Assembly: GCA_051439375.1 (NCBI GenBank)
Contig: JBFRWB010000246.1
Location: 17,319-81,318, forward strand
Origin: JBGTGT01 sp051439375
GTDB lineage: Bacteria > Cyanobacteriota > Cyanobacteriia > Cyanobacteriales > Microcystaceae
Direction: 5' to 3'
DNA: 64,000 nucleotides
In this document: positions 36,078-44,935 of the stretch, piece after piece
Layout: each line of letters opens with the position of its first letter
Position numbering within the stretch: the stretch's first letter is position 1
Made by a program: the position numbers and the translations under genes
Notes under the pieces: generated by a model
Told to the model about the DNA's origin: nothing
Database searches by the model: none
The model's input: only the letters and a program-made list of their open reading frames with translations

Positions 36078-36125
36078 GGTTTCAGGGATTTCTATTGTCA
36101 AACACCTTAGTGTATAGAGCTATAT
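36078..36125. repeat. Dispersed intergenic repeat R2, copy 2
   Basis: In the 230-base spacer upstream of mfd and downstream of the restriction-modification gene. It shares GTTTCA, then TGTCAAACACCT (36096-36107), and a terminal CTATA motif with 5756-5804, in the same orientation. No gene is seen in the spacer. Confidence 0.45.
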
Positions 36126-36217
36126 CATTAACTTTATTATCGTCTTGAATTAATGTTATTCATATGATGAACTAACCTCACCGCTTCTCAATGGAAATTG
36201 CTAAAAAATGAATAATT

Positions 36218-38008
36218 CTATAGTTTGTCGATATTCAAAGCATTTAACAGATGACTTTTAATCGGTCTTTTTTCATCCCAGAAAATCAAGCAGGAATAAA
36301 AATCTTTTGCAGTTTTCGATGTTAAACAATTAAAAATATGATTAGCTTTTTCTTGTTCAGTAAAAGCTAGAAAATAAACCGTATCATCAAAGATAACAGG
36401 TTTTAAGTCAACGGGCGTAATAAGTTGAAAAGTTAATTGTTTATAGAGTCCAGCAATCGCTATTTTATAAGGAGCAAAGGTATAATTTCCGACTCCAAAG
36501 ATGGAAAATCGAGGTTGCTTTTTATAAATCTTGCTTTTTCGATTATCTAAATAATTAGCATATTTTTGTAAATAAATCCATGTTTTGGGTGCGCTATTTT
36601 GTATAGTTTTTGTGGATTGACCGATAAATTGTTGAGGGACTAGAATATATCTATCTATTGAGTTAACTTTCCCTTTAGCAATACTTGACCCTTTCAATAA
36701 AGGAAAAAGATAAGTATCTTCTATGTCTATAGTTTCTTGAAAACCATTAATTAATTCACCTTTTATTTTACGAAATTCCATAACTTTCGCACAATCATGT
36801 TTGATTCCAGAACGCCATTTGTATTGACTTTGTGAACCATATAAATAACTAAGAGTTTTAAATAAATCTAAATTATTAACCAAGCGTTCTTGATAATATC
36901 CTATTCTTTGATAATCTAGTGTATGTAAATCTTGAAAAACATCACAAAAATATTGTTTAACATAAGGAACAATATCACAAAATAATAATCCTGCGTCAAC
37001 GGATACATTAAAGTATTTTTTCATGTCAATTTTATAAAAAGCGAATTGTTTTAAATCATATTGCTTTTTAGAACAAAAGTTTAATAACTTTCTTGATACA
37101 GAGGTTTTGCATAGCATTCCCAGATATCCTCCCTGATTTTGTAGATATTCAATCATTTTAATTAACATCCACTCTGATATGTCAAAATTACTTTTACCTG
37201 TTATTGCATCTAGTCCCGAATAAGCTTTAAGATTGTTTTTTGGCGGTAAATTTTTACTGTTAATAACTCCTTGTTGTGAGTTTGTTACCCAAGGAAAGTT
37301 ACCCAATATTAAAATTCTACCTGATTTATTTTCTAGATAGTTTTCCCAATAAGTGTGAAAAAAGTTACCTTGTTTAACTGTAATTCTTAGATCATCAAAT
37401 GTTTTTATATAATCAGAATTAAGTTCAATTCCTATCAGAGAAGTTGCTTCAGGAAAAACTTTTGCTGCTGTAATTAAAAAGTTTCCTATTCCACAAGTAG
37501 GTTCTAAAATAAGATCGGGTTTAACTCCTAAATTGATCAATTTTTGACAGATTTTTTCAGTTAATTCTAAATTTAAAATGTTAAGAATGCCACGAGTCAT
37601 TTGAAAATCTGCTGTTTTACCTGCCTCAACAAAAATAGTATGTAGAATATTTAATCGAGCGGTTTTGGTTAGAGCATCATCCGTTTTTGCATAAACAAAG
37701 ATAATTAAAGAATATCCTAACCCAAAAATTTTCTGTCGGGCAGATTTAAACGGACAAGATGACTGAGGTTGCTTAATGCTGGTAACTTTCATGTCAATTA
37801 ATAAATCAGGGAAATCAATACCTTTTGCAGAATTTCCAGCGATAAAATCGTATTTTTCCAATAAACAAGCTTTAAAATGATGTTCTAAAAATGTTCCAAC
37901 TGCCTTTCCATCTGTTACCCCATACAATTCAGAATTGGCTGTTTGAGATACCAAAGCAGAAAACTGTGCTGCTTCTAAACATAACGATTCTTGAGTTAAA
38001 GTAAGCAT
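36218..38008 (-). CDS. One-piece restriction-modification enzyme (PD-D/E-XK nuclease plus N6-adenine methyltransferase)
   Basis: A 596-residue protein with two parts. Residues 60-80 (GIDFPDLLIDMKVTS, Asp68...Asp72-x-Lys74) look like a PD-(D/E)XK nuclease core. Residues 165-245 carry methyltransferase motif I (EPTCGIGN, 169-176) and a motif IV variant NFPW (237-240), where NPPW/NPPY is usual. The order nuclease-methylase-recognition resembles type IIG enzymes, with the C-terminal third probably reading the target. No separate specificity or partner gene is adjacent. Codon use is very AT-rich, suggesting acquisition. It could also be a methylase with an inactive N-terminal domain. Confidence 0.7.
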   Translation of the reverse strand: MLTLTQESLCLEAAQFSALVSQTANSELYGVTDGKAVGTFLEHHFKACLLEKYDFIAGNSAKGIDFPDLLIDMKVTSIKQPQSSCPFKSARQKIFGLGYSLIIFVYAKTDDALTKTARLNILHTIFVEAGKTADFQMTRGILNILNLELTEKICQKLINLGVKPDLILEPTCGIGNFLITAAKVFPEATSLIGIELNSDYIKTFDDLRITVKQGNFFHTYWENYLENKSGRILILGNFPWVTNSQQGVINSKNLPPKNNLKAYSGLDAITGKSNFDISEWMLIKMIEYLQNQGGYLGMLCKTSVSRKLLNFCSKKQYDLKQFAFYKIDMKKYFNVSVDAGLLFCDIVPYVKQYFCDVFQDLHTLDYQRIGYYQERLVNNLDLFKTLSYLYGSQSQYKWRSGIKHDCAKVMEFRKIKGELINGFQETIDIEDTYLFPLLKGSSIAKGKVNSIDRYILVPQQFIGQSTKTIQNSAPKTWIYLQKYANYLDNRKSKIYKKQPRFSIFGVGNYTFAPYKIAIAGLYKQLTFQLITPVDLKPVIFDDTVYFLAFTEQEKANHIFNCLTSKTAKDFYSCLIFWDEKRPIKSHLLNALNIDKL

Positions 38009-38198
38009 ATTAATTATTTTAGCCTATAAAAATCAAAATAATCTTAAAAGACTGAAAAAACCCCCAATTTTAGCAAAATTATTCTTTTTTGAAGATGCCC
38101 AAAGCATTGCAAGCCCTGAACCCAAAATTACATTTGCCAAAAACCCAAGATGAATGTAGCTTAAGATTAATTTCACATTCCTAAGATAGTTAAGTTAT

Positions 38199-39134
38199 AT
38201 GAGAATCCTAGTCACAGGTGGTGCGGGTTTCATTGGATCCCATCTCATCGATCGCTTAATGGAACAGGGACACGAGGTTCTCTGCCTCGACAACTTCTAT
38301 ACCGGCCACAAACGTAATATCGAAAAGTGGCTAGGTCATCCCTATTTTGAGTTAGTGCGTCATGACATCACCGAACCGATTCGCTTGGAAGTTGATCAAA
38401 TCTATCATTTGGCTTGTCCAGCTTCTCCGGTTCATTATCAGTTTAATCCCGTTAAAACGATTAAAACCAATGTGTTAGGCACACTTTATATGTTGGGTCT
38501 AGCTAAACGGGTAAAAGCTCGCTTTTTCTTAGCTTCTACCTCAGAAGTCTATGGAGATCCTGATGTGCATCCCCAACCCGAAGAATATCGGGGCAATGTC
38601 AATTGTACAGGGCTTCGGGCTTGCTATGACGAAGGAAAACGGGTGGCTGAAACCCTTGCGTTTGAATACCATCGGGAACATAAAGTTGATATTCGGGTGG
38701 CTCGAATTTTCAATACCTATGGTCCTCGGATGTTAGAAAACGATGGACGGGTGGTAAGTAATTTTATTGTTCAAGCCCTCAAAGGAACACCCTTAACCAT
38801 CTATGGGGACGGTTCACAAACCCGTAGCTTTTGCTATGTCTCAGACCTCGTAGAAGGCTTTATTCGCTTGATGAATAGCGATTATATCGGACCGGTTAAT
38901 TTAGGAAATCCGGGGGAATATACCATCTTAGAATTAGCCCAAATTATCCAAAAACGGGTTAATCCTGATGCAGAACTGGCTTATAAGCCCTTACCCCAAG
39001 ATGATCCTAAACAACGACAACCCGATATTACTAAAGCCAAAACCTATTTAGATTGGCAACCAACTATTCCCTTAAAAGAGGGATTAGAAATGACGATTGA
39101 AGATTTTAGTCGTCGGGTCAATCTTTCTGCTTAA
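38199..39134 (+). CDS. UDP-glucuronate decarboxylase (UDP-xylose synthase)
   Basis: A 311-residue extended short-chain dehydrogenase with NAD motif TGGAGFIGSHL and catalytic Tyr/Lys in CYDEGKR. Ser/Thr lies in LASTSEVYGDP, and the UXS-type blocks HLACPASPVHYQ and NTYGPRM are present. It converts UDP-glucuronate to UDP-xylose for cell-surface polysaccharide. The next gene makes its substrate, so the pair forms a UDP-glucose to UDP-xylose path. Length and motifs fit soluble UXS. Dual NDP-sugar activity cannot be excluded. Confidence 0.88.
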   Translation: MRILVTGGAGFIGSHLIDRLMEQGHEVLCLDNFYTGHKRNIEKWLGHPYFELVRHDITEPIRLEVDQIYHLACPASPVHYQFNPVKTIKTNVLGTLYMLGLAKRVKARFFLASTSEVYGDPDVHPQPEEYRGNVNCTGLRACYDEGKRVAETLAFEYHREHKVDIRVARIFNTYGPRMLENDGRVVSNFIVQALKGTPLTIYGDGSQTRSFCYVSDLVEGFIRLMNSDYIGPVNLGNPGEYTILELAQIIQKRVNPDAELAYKPLPQDDPKQRQPDITKAKTYLDWQPTIPLKEGLEMTIEDFSRRVNLSA

Positions 39135-39176
39135 TTTTAGCAATTTATTCTTAATTCAAACAAGGAAGGAACAAAA

Positions 39177-40565
39177 ATGCAAGTTTGTGTCATTGGAACA
39201 GGATACGTTGGCCTCGTAACAGGGGTTTGTCTCTCCCATATCGGCCATGATGTTATTTGTATCGATAACAACGAAGAAAAAGTTAAATTGATGAAATCAG
39301 GACAATCTCCCATTTATGAACCCGGATTGTCAGAATTGATGAAATCTTCCATGGAATCAGGCCGTTTACACTTTAGTAGCGACCTCAAAGCAGGGGTAGA
39401 ACATGGTGAAATCCTATTCATTGCGGTGGGAACCCCTCCCTTACCGACTGGGGAAAGTGATACCCGTTATGTAGAAGCCGTCGCACGGGGAATTGGGAAT
39501 CATCTCAATGGCGGTTATAAAGTTATTGTTAATAAATCTACCGTTCCCATCGGTTCGGGAGATTGGGTCCGCATGATTGTCCTTGATGGAGTTGCAGAAC
39601 AGAAGAAATCTCTCGTAACTGCCGGAGGTGGCGCAGCAACCTTAACCGAAGTAACGGCTGACTTTGATGTGGTGAGTAATCCAGAGTTTTTACGGGAAGG
39701 CTCGGCAGTATTTGATACCTTTAATCCTGATCGGATTGTTTTAGGAGGAAATAGTGAACAAGCGATCGGTTTGATGAAGGATCTTTATGAACCTTTGGTA
39801 TCTCGCAAATTCTCTGATGATGCTTCTTTACCTCCTGTTCCTGTGGTGGTAACGGATTTAAGTTCAGCAGAGATGATTAAATACGCTGCTAATGCCTTCT
39901 TAGCGACTAAGATTAGTTTTATTAACGAGGTAGCTAATATTTGCGATCGCGTGGGTGCAGATGTCACCCAAGTAGCGCAGGGAATTGGCTTAGATTCTCG
40001 GATTGGGAACAAATTCTTACAAGCAGGTATCGGTTGGGGAGGATCTTGTTTCCCGAAAGATGTTTCTGCTTTAATTCATACGGCGGATGATTATGGTTAT
40101 GAAGCAGAATTACTAAAATCGGCGGTTAATGTTAATAATCGTCAACGGGTGTTAACCATCGAAAAACTGCAACAGGAATTAAAAATCCTGAAAGGGAAAG
40201 TGGTTGGTTTATTGGGACTCACCTTTAAACCCGATACCGATGATATGCGAGATGCACCTGCCTCTAATATTATTGAACAATTAAACCGTTTAGGGGCTAA
40301 AGTGAAAGCTTATGACCCAATTGTGTCCCAGTCTGGGTTAAGTCATGGTTTATCAGGGGTTGTCATCGAAGCGAACCCTGAAATGTTAGCCGATAAGTGT
40401 GATGCGTTGGTTTTAGTCACCGACTGGCAAGAATTCCTGAAGTTAGACTTTGGGAAAATGGCTAAAGGGATGAATAATCCTGTGTTGATTGATGGACGTA
40501 ATTTCCTTAATCGCAGTGCAGTTGAAAAAGCAGGATTCCGTTATGTTGGAATTGGTCGTTCATAA
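39177..40565 (+). CDS. UDP-glucose 6-dehydrogenase
   Basis: A 462-residue enzyme oxidising UDP-glucose twice to UDP-glucuronate with NAD. It has the N-terminal VIGTGYVGLVTGVCLS dinucleotide fold, the NPEFLREG block, the catalytic Cys in GWGGSCFPKD and the C-terminal GLTFKPDTDDMRDAP domain. AAGGAAGGAAC precedes ATG 39177. It follows the decarboxylase gene by 42 bases, so both are probably one unit feeding exopolysaccharide synthesis. Confidence 0.95.
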   Translation: MQVCVIGTGYVGLVTGVCLSHIGHDVICIDNNEEKVKLMKSGQSPIYEPGLSELMKSSMESGRLHFSSDLKAGVEHGEILFIAVGTPPLPTGESDTRYVEAVARGIGNHLNGGYKVIVNKSTVPIGSGDWVRMIVLDGVAEQKKSLVTAGGGAATLTEVTADFDVVSNPEFLREGSAVFDTFNPDRIVLGGNSEQAIGLMKDLYEPLVSRKFSDDASLPPVPVVVTDLSSAEMIKYAANAFLATKISFINEVANICDRVGADVTQVAQGIGLDSRIGNKFLQAGIGWGGSCFPKDVSALIHTADDYGYEAELLKSAVNVNNRQRVLTIEKLQQELKILKGKVVGLLGLTFKPDTDDMRDAPASNIIEQLNRLGAKVKAYDPIVSQSGLSHGLSGVVIEANPEMLADKCDALVLVTDWQEFLKLDFGKMAKGMNNPVLIDGRNFLNRSAVEKAGFRYVGIGRS

Positions 40566-40615
40566 GGTGTGATATAGCAGTTAACAGTGGGAAACTGTCA
40601 CCCAAATCATAACTG

Positions 40616-40730
40616 ATACCAAATCCGACTTATAAAACCCTGTTTTGGGGGAGATGGGAAGAACTTCCCACTTCTGAACTCCTGAACACAACCCTATTTA
40701 TAACTGGGTTTTGTTAACTGGATTTGGTAT
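40616..40730. repeat. MITE-like element with 11-base terminal inverted repeats
   Basis: A 115-base sequence begins ATACCAAATCC and ends with the exact inverse GGATTTGGTAT. The internal part has AT-rich arms (TTATAAAACCC and TTATAACTGGG). The left arm ATACCAAATCCGACTTATAA resembles, in inverse, the right end of 48517-48616. No coding capacity. It looks like a non-autonomous mobile element family. Confidence 0.65.
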
Positions 40731-40785
40731 GAGGTGCAGGGTGTGAGGTTTAAACATATAAAACCCGACACCCGACACCGAACAC

Positions 40786-42387
40786 CTAAACCGTTGCAAC
40801 GGTTTTTTCCTCTTCTTTGGGCTTACTCAAGGTAGCAGATAAACGATTCAGTGCAGTGATATAAGCACGGGCTGAGGCAACAATAATATCCGTATTAGCA
40901 GAATAACCCGAATAGGTACGCCCCTCATGGCGTAGGCGAATCGTAACCTCTCCCATAGCATCAATGCCGGCTGTCACCGATTTAACCGAAAATTCGGTTA
41001 ATTCATTGGGAATATTGACTACACGGTTAATTGCTTTATACACCGCATCCACCGGACCCGTTCCAATGGCTGCATCGGTTAATTCTGTCCCTTCGGGGGT
41101 ACGAAGGGTTACGGTAGCGGTAGGGCAAGCATGATCACCACAGGAGACTTGAACCCGTTCTAAACGGAATAATTCGGGGGCTTGTTGAATCTCATCGTTA
41201 ACAATCGCTTCTAGATCCAAGTCGGTGATGTCTTTCTTCTTATCCGCTACTTCTTTGAAGCGCAAAAAAGCTTTATTGAGGTCGGTTTCTGAGAGTTCAA
41301 AGCCTAATTCTTCTAAACGAGTCCGAAAAGCGTTACGTCCCGACAATTTACCCAAAATGATTTGGTTATCCGTTAATCCAATAGATTCCGCATCCATAAT
41401 CTCGTAGGTTAACTTGTGCTTGAGTACCCCATCTTGATGAATTCCCGACTCGTGGGCAAAAGCATTAGCCCCCACGATCGCTTTATTGGGTTGTACCATC
41501 ATACCTGTGAGATTAGAAACAAGGCGAGAGGTTTTGGCAATCTCTTGGGTGTTGATTTGGGTTAAGGGTTCGCTAGAATCAACGGCTCTCCCTAAAAACG
41601 GGTTAAAATATTGACGACGCACATGAAGAGCCATCACCAGTTCTTCTAAGGCTGCATTTCCAGCCCGTTCACCAATCCCATTAATAGTACATTCTAGCTG
41701 ACGTGCGCCATTTTTCACCGCTTCAAGGAAATTGGCCACCGCTAATCCTAAATCATTATGTCCATGGACGGAAATAATTGCCTCGTTAATATTGGGGACA
41801 TTTTGCTTAATTCCTCCAATTAACGCCCCAAACTCGCTAGGGGTGGTATAACCTACCGTATCAGGAATATTAATGGTCGTTGCGCCGGCTGCGATCGCTG
41901 CTTCTAAGACTTGATAAAGAAATTCGGGGTCACTACGGCCAGCATCTTCGGGGGAAAATTCCACGTCATCTACGAAAGATTTGGCATAAGCAACCATTTC
42001 GGGGACAATTTGCAAGACTTCGGTGCGAGTTTTCTTTAATTTATATTCAAGATGAATATCGGAGGTCGCTAAAAAGGTGTGAATCCGAGGCTTAAAGGCA
42101 GGGTTTAGAGCTTGGGCGGCTCTTTTGATGTCTTTTTGGGCTGCACGGGCTAAACCGCAGATAGTAGGGCTATTGTCTTTGTCAAAGAGAGCAGCGATTT
42201 TGTTAACGGCTTCAAAATCTCCCGGACTCGCGTAAGGGAAACCGGCCTCAATGATATCAACACCCAGTCGTGCTAGCGATCGAGCAATGGTAAGCTTTTC
42301 ATCAACGGTTAAGGCTGCACCCGGAGATTGTTCTCCGTCTCGAAGGGTAGTATCAAAGATAATGATGCGATCTGCTGGGTTACTCAT
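40786..42387 (-). CDS. leuA: 2-isopropylmalate synthase
   Basis: A 533-residue enzyme joining acetyl-CoA and 2-oxoisovalerate, the first step of leucine synthesis. It has the N-terminal FDTTLRDGEQSPGAALT metal motif, the IISVHGHNDLGLAVAN His motif and NGIGERAGNAALEE. The C-terminal regulatory domain is present, so leucine feedback is expected. ATG 42387 (MSNPADRIIIFD) is chosen over a longer frame from 42489 because family members start there. Citramalate synthase relatives are less likely given the full-length regulatory domain. Confidence 0.93.
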   Translation of the reverse strand: MSNPADRIIIFDTTLRDGEQSPGAALTVDEKLTIARSLARLGVDIIEAGFPYASPGDFEAVNKIAALFDKDNSPTICGLARAAQKDIKRAAQALNPAFKPRIHTFLATSDIHLEYKLKKTRTEVLQIVPEMVAYAKSFVDDVEFSPEDAGRSDPEFLYQVLEAAIAAGATTINIPDTVGYTTPSEFGALIGGIKQNVPNINEAIISVHGHNDLGLAVANFLEAVKNGARQLECTINGIGERAGNAALEELVMALHVRRQYFNPFLGRAVDSSEPLTQINTQEIAKTSRLVSNLTGMMVQPNKAIVGANAFAHESGIHQDGVLKHKLTYEIMDAESIGLTDNQIILGKLSGRNAFRTRLEELGFELSETDLNKAFLRFKEVADKKKDITDLDLEAIVNDEIQQAPELFRLERVQVSCGDHACPTATVTLRTPEGTELTDAAIGTGPVDAVYKAINRVVNIPNELTEFSVKSVTAGIDAMGEVTIRLRHEGRTYSGYSANTDIIVASARAYITALNRLSATLSKPKEEEKTVATV

Positions 42388-42585
42388 AAGCACGACTGGA
42401 CAATTTAATCTAAGGGGTAAATAAAGACTGATAGTGTTAATTATAGCTTTTGAACGGAGACTCATTGTCAATCGCTTTCCTCTTAGCATTCACTCTTCTC
42501 TCTCCCTACATTTGTCCATGTCACGGAACTCTGACATTAAGCGGAGTCATAGATGGAACGTTTAGGGGGTAAATATCAAATATCC

Positions 42586-42616
42586 TTGACATAATGATCC
42601 CTGAACTCCCTAGAAT
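42586..42616 (+). promoter_or_regulatory. Possible promoter upstream of the DUF4912 gene leader
   Basis: TTGACA at 42586-42591 and TAGAAT at 42611-42616 with a 19-base spacer, slightly long for a sigma-70 promoter. Transcription would begin near 42623, about 120 bases before the next start codon. Inference from sequence only. Confidence 0.4.
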
Positions 42617-42621
42617 TGCGT

Positions 42622-42676
42622 TGCGGACTTAAGAAGCGAGTTGTGATCCCCCTTGACCATTGGGGGATCAGTTTTG
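42622..42676 (+). ncRNA. Candidate small RNA or leader RNA
   Basis: The leuA to DUF4912 spacer (42388-42741) holds a possible promoter followed by some 20 unpaired bases and a strong hairpin with a T-rich tail, the layout of a roughly 55-base cyanobacterial small RNA or an attenuator. It lacks the conserved cores of Yfr1 and Yfr2 as far as I can recall them. Nothing else in the spacer is supported. Confidence 0.3.
42644..42675 (+). terminator. Terminator-like hairpin in the leader of the DUF4912 gene
   Basis: A perfect 9-base-pair stem (TGATCCCCC 42644-42652 with GGGGGATCA 42662-42670) and GTTTTGTT tail. A weaker second hairpin (CCCCA, TTCT, TGGGG at 42701-42714) follows before the start codon. 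Confidence 0.6.
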
Positions 42677-42741
42677 TTACATAAAGTTAAGCAAGCGATC
42701 CCCATTCTTGGGGAATTTTATCAATCGGAGCGAATCAAACC

Positions 42742-44805
42742 ATGACTCAAGACTCCCTCTCCTTGGAAGGGATGACCTTGCGACAACTACGAAAAGTTGC
42801 CAGCGAGTATAATATCCCTCGATACAGCCGAATGCGTAAAGCAGAGTTAATCACAGCGATTCAAGGTGCAATGGGAATGGAAGAACAAAATATCGTTCAA
42901 CCTTCCCCATCTGAGCCCTTAACAGACATCCCTGAAGACTCTGCCACCATTCCCCCTAGTCCAAAACAGCCTCAAGAGGAACAAAAAGTGGAAGCATCAA
43001 AATTTGAACTTGGCCAAGAAGATCAATTAGGCGATTCTCTAGCCTCCGTTGATGAGGGGTTAGGAGAACTGCCTAGTGGGTATGGCGACAGTCGCATCAT
43101 GTTACTTCCTCGTGATCCCCAATGGGCTTACACCTATTGGGATGTTCCCAACGAAAAAAAAGAAGAAATGCGTCGTCAAGGGGGTCAACAACTTGCCCTA
43201 CGCATCTATGATGTGACAGATATTAACATTAATTATCAAAGTCCCCACAGCGTTCAAGAATATCTTTGCGATGAGTTGGCCAGAGAGTGGTATTTGCCCA
43301 TTCCTGTTAGTGATCGAGACTATGTAATCGATATTGGTTATCGTTGTGCGGATGGTCGTTGGCTAGTCTTATCCCGCTCAATTCCTGTACATATGCCCCC
43401 GATTTATCCTTCAGATTGGATTGAAGATGTCTTTGTAACAGTGGGTTGGGAAGAAGACTTAGTGGGTAAAACCAAGCACGCCTTATCTATTCCTGGCCGC
43501 AAAGCACCAATGACGGGAATGTACGAGCAAATGTATAAAATGACGGAAGAATCAGAGGCACAACGGGTCGCTGGTTCTTTGTTTGGCTCAATGCAGCACG
43601 TTGCAGGGTCTGGTGTTAGTTCCTTTGGCTTACAGGAAAGCTCTTATGCTTTACAGGAAAGCTCTTATGCCTTACAGGAAACAACGGGTTCTCATGCTTT
43701 ACAAGAAAATGTCAGTTCCTATGTCTCCCAAGAAAGCTCCTATGCTTTACAGGAAACTGTAAGTTCCTTTGGCTTACAGGAAAGCTCTTATGCTTTACAG
43801 GAAAGTTCTTATGCATTACAGGAATCAGTTAGTTCCTTTGGCTTACAGGAAAGCTCTTATGCTTTACAAGAAAGCTCCTATGCTTTACAAGAAAATGTAA
43901 GTTCCTTCGGACTGCAACAAAGTTCTTACGCCCTACAACAAAGCTCTTATGCCTTACAGGAAAGCTCTTATGCTTTACAAGAAAATGTAAGTTCCTTCGG
44001 ACTGCAACAAAGTTCTTATGCCTTACAGGAAAGCTCTTATGCTTTACAAGAAAATGTAAGTTCCTTCGGACTGCAACAAAGTTCTTACGCCCTACAACAA
44101 AGTTCCTATGCTTTACAAGAAAATGTAAGTTCCTTCGGACTGCAACAAAGTTCTTACGCCCTACAACAAAGTTCCTATGCTTTACAAGAAAATGTAAGTT
44201 CTTACGCCCTACAACAAAGCTCCTATGCTTTACAAGAAAGCTCTTATGCTTTACAACAAAGCTCCTATGCTTTACAAGAAAATGTAAGTTCTTACGCCCT
44301 ACAACAAAGCTCCTATGCTTTACAAGAAAATGTAAGTTCCTATGTTTTCCCCTCTGGCGTTGGTTTATGGGCAGCCCCCGAAAGAGTCTTAACTATGTCA
44401 GGTGCTGGCGCAATGACCATGTCTGGTATTGGGGCTTTAACCACATCAGGTATGGGTATGGGGTTAAACGTATCGGGCTTAACCATGTCAGGGGTTGGAT
44501 TTTCTGCCTCTGCTCCCCCCATTCGTCCCCGTAAGTTCTGGTTAGTCGCTGATGCAGAATTAATTGTCTATGGTGCAACCGAGCCAGATGCAACCGTCAC
44601 CGTTGGCGGACGACCCATTAAACTGAATCCTGATGGTACATTCCGCTTCCAGATGTCCTTCCAAGATGGCTTAATTGACTATCCCATTGTAGCTGTTGCG
44701 TCTGACGGAGAACAAAACCGTTCTATTCACATGAAATTCAATCGTGAAACCCCCTCTCGTCATACCAATACGAAAGACGAAGCTCAATTAGAATGGTTAA
44801 CCTAA
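42742..44805 (+). CDS. DUF4912 protein with Rho-N-like head and about 30 heptapeptide repeats
   Basis: A 687-residue protein. Residues 6-42 (LEGMTLRQLRKVASEYNIP, then MRKAELITAIQ) form a SAP/Rho-N-like helical motif that may bind nucleic acid. Residues about 110-230 are the DUF4912 domain (LPRDPQWAYTYWDVPNEKK, ELAREWYLPIPVSDRDYVI). Residues about 293-530 are a tandem repeat of SSYALQE/SSFGLQQ heptads. A Gly/Met-rich stretch (TMSGAGAMTMSGIGAL) follows, then a second DUF4912-like beta domain. There is no signal peptide. Function is unknown; the repeats are what stands out, and a terminator follows the gene. Confidence 0.8.
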   Translation: MTQDSLSLEGMTLRQLRKVASEYNIPRYSRMRKAELITAIQGAMGMEEQNIVQPSPSEPLTDIPEDSATIPPSPKQPQEEQKVEASKFELGQEDQLGDSLASVDEGLGELPSGYGDSRIMLLPRDPQWAYTYWDVPNEKKEEMRRQGGQQLALRIYDVTDININYQSPHSVQEYLCDELAREWYLPIPVSDRDYVIDIGYRCADGRWLVLSRSIPVHMPPIYPSDWIEDVFVTVGWEEDLVGKTKHALSIPGRKAPMTGMYEQMYKMTEESEAQRVAGSLFGSMQHVAGSGVSSFGLQESSYALQESSYALQETTGSHALQENVSSYVSQESSYALQETVSSFGLQESSYALQESSYALQESVSSFGLQESSYALQESSYALQENVSSFGLQQSSYALQQSSYALQESSYALQENVSSFGLQQSSYALQESSYALQENVSSFGLQQSSYALQQSSYALQENVSSFGLQQSSYALQQSSYALQENVSSYALQQSSYALQESSYALQQSSYALQENVSSYALQQSSYALQENVSSYVFPSGVGLWAAPERVLTMSGAGAMTMSGIGALTTSGMGMGLNVSGLTMSGVGFSASAPPIRPRKFWLVADAELIVYGATEPDATVTVGGRPIKLNPDGTFRFQMSFQDGLIDYPIVAVASDGEQNRSIHMKFNRETPSRHTNTKDEAQLEWLT
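43618..44335 (+). repeat. In-gene tandem repeat, 21-base unit and 69-base superunit
   Basis: About 31 units of 21 bases encode SSYALQE-type heptads. In the second half they are organised as nearly identical 69-base superunits encoding NVSSFGLQQ-SSYALQQ-SSYALQE. The nucleotide identity between superunits (runs starting AATGTAAGTTCCTTCGGACT recur) shows recent expansion rather than old divergence. Confidence 0.9.
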
Positions 44806-44903
44806 TCTGAGTTTTAAATAAGGAAGTTTCGGGCGATTTTATTAAGTTAAGGTGTATTGATTCTGAGAGATTTTCTGACACCTGAAGCCTTAACTAATTG
44901 TTG

Positions 44904-44935
44904 ACTCCTCTAACCTAAGTTAGGGGAGTTTTTGA
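44904..44935 (+). terminator. Terminator after the DUF4912 gene
   Basis: ACTCCTCTAAC and GTTAGGGGAGT form an 11-base-pair stem (one G-T pair) with a 4-base loop and TTTTT tail. The hairpin also encodes the last residues of the convergent TPR gene. Confidence 0.75.

Noticed and set aside
42661..42741. Leucine-type attenuator for leuA
   Set aside because: The hairpin lies on the opposite strand and upstream side relative to leuA translation. No run of Leu codons in a leader peptide was found.
43618..44335. Periodic DNA repeat considered as a CRISPR array
   Set aside because: Units are contiguous 21-base codon repeats without unique spacers, and the frame is open across them.
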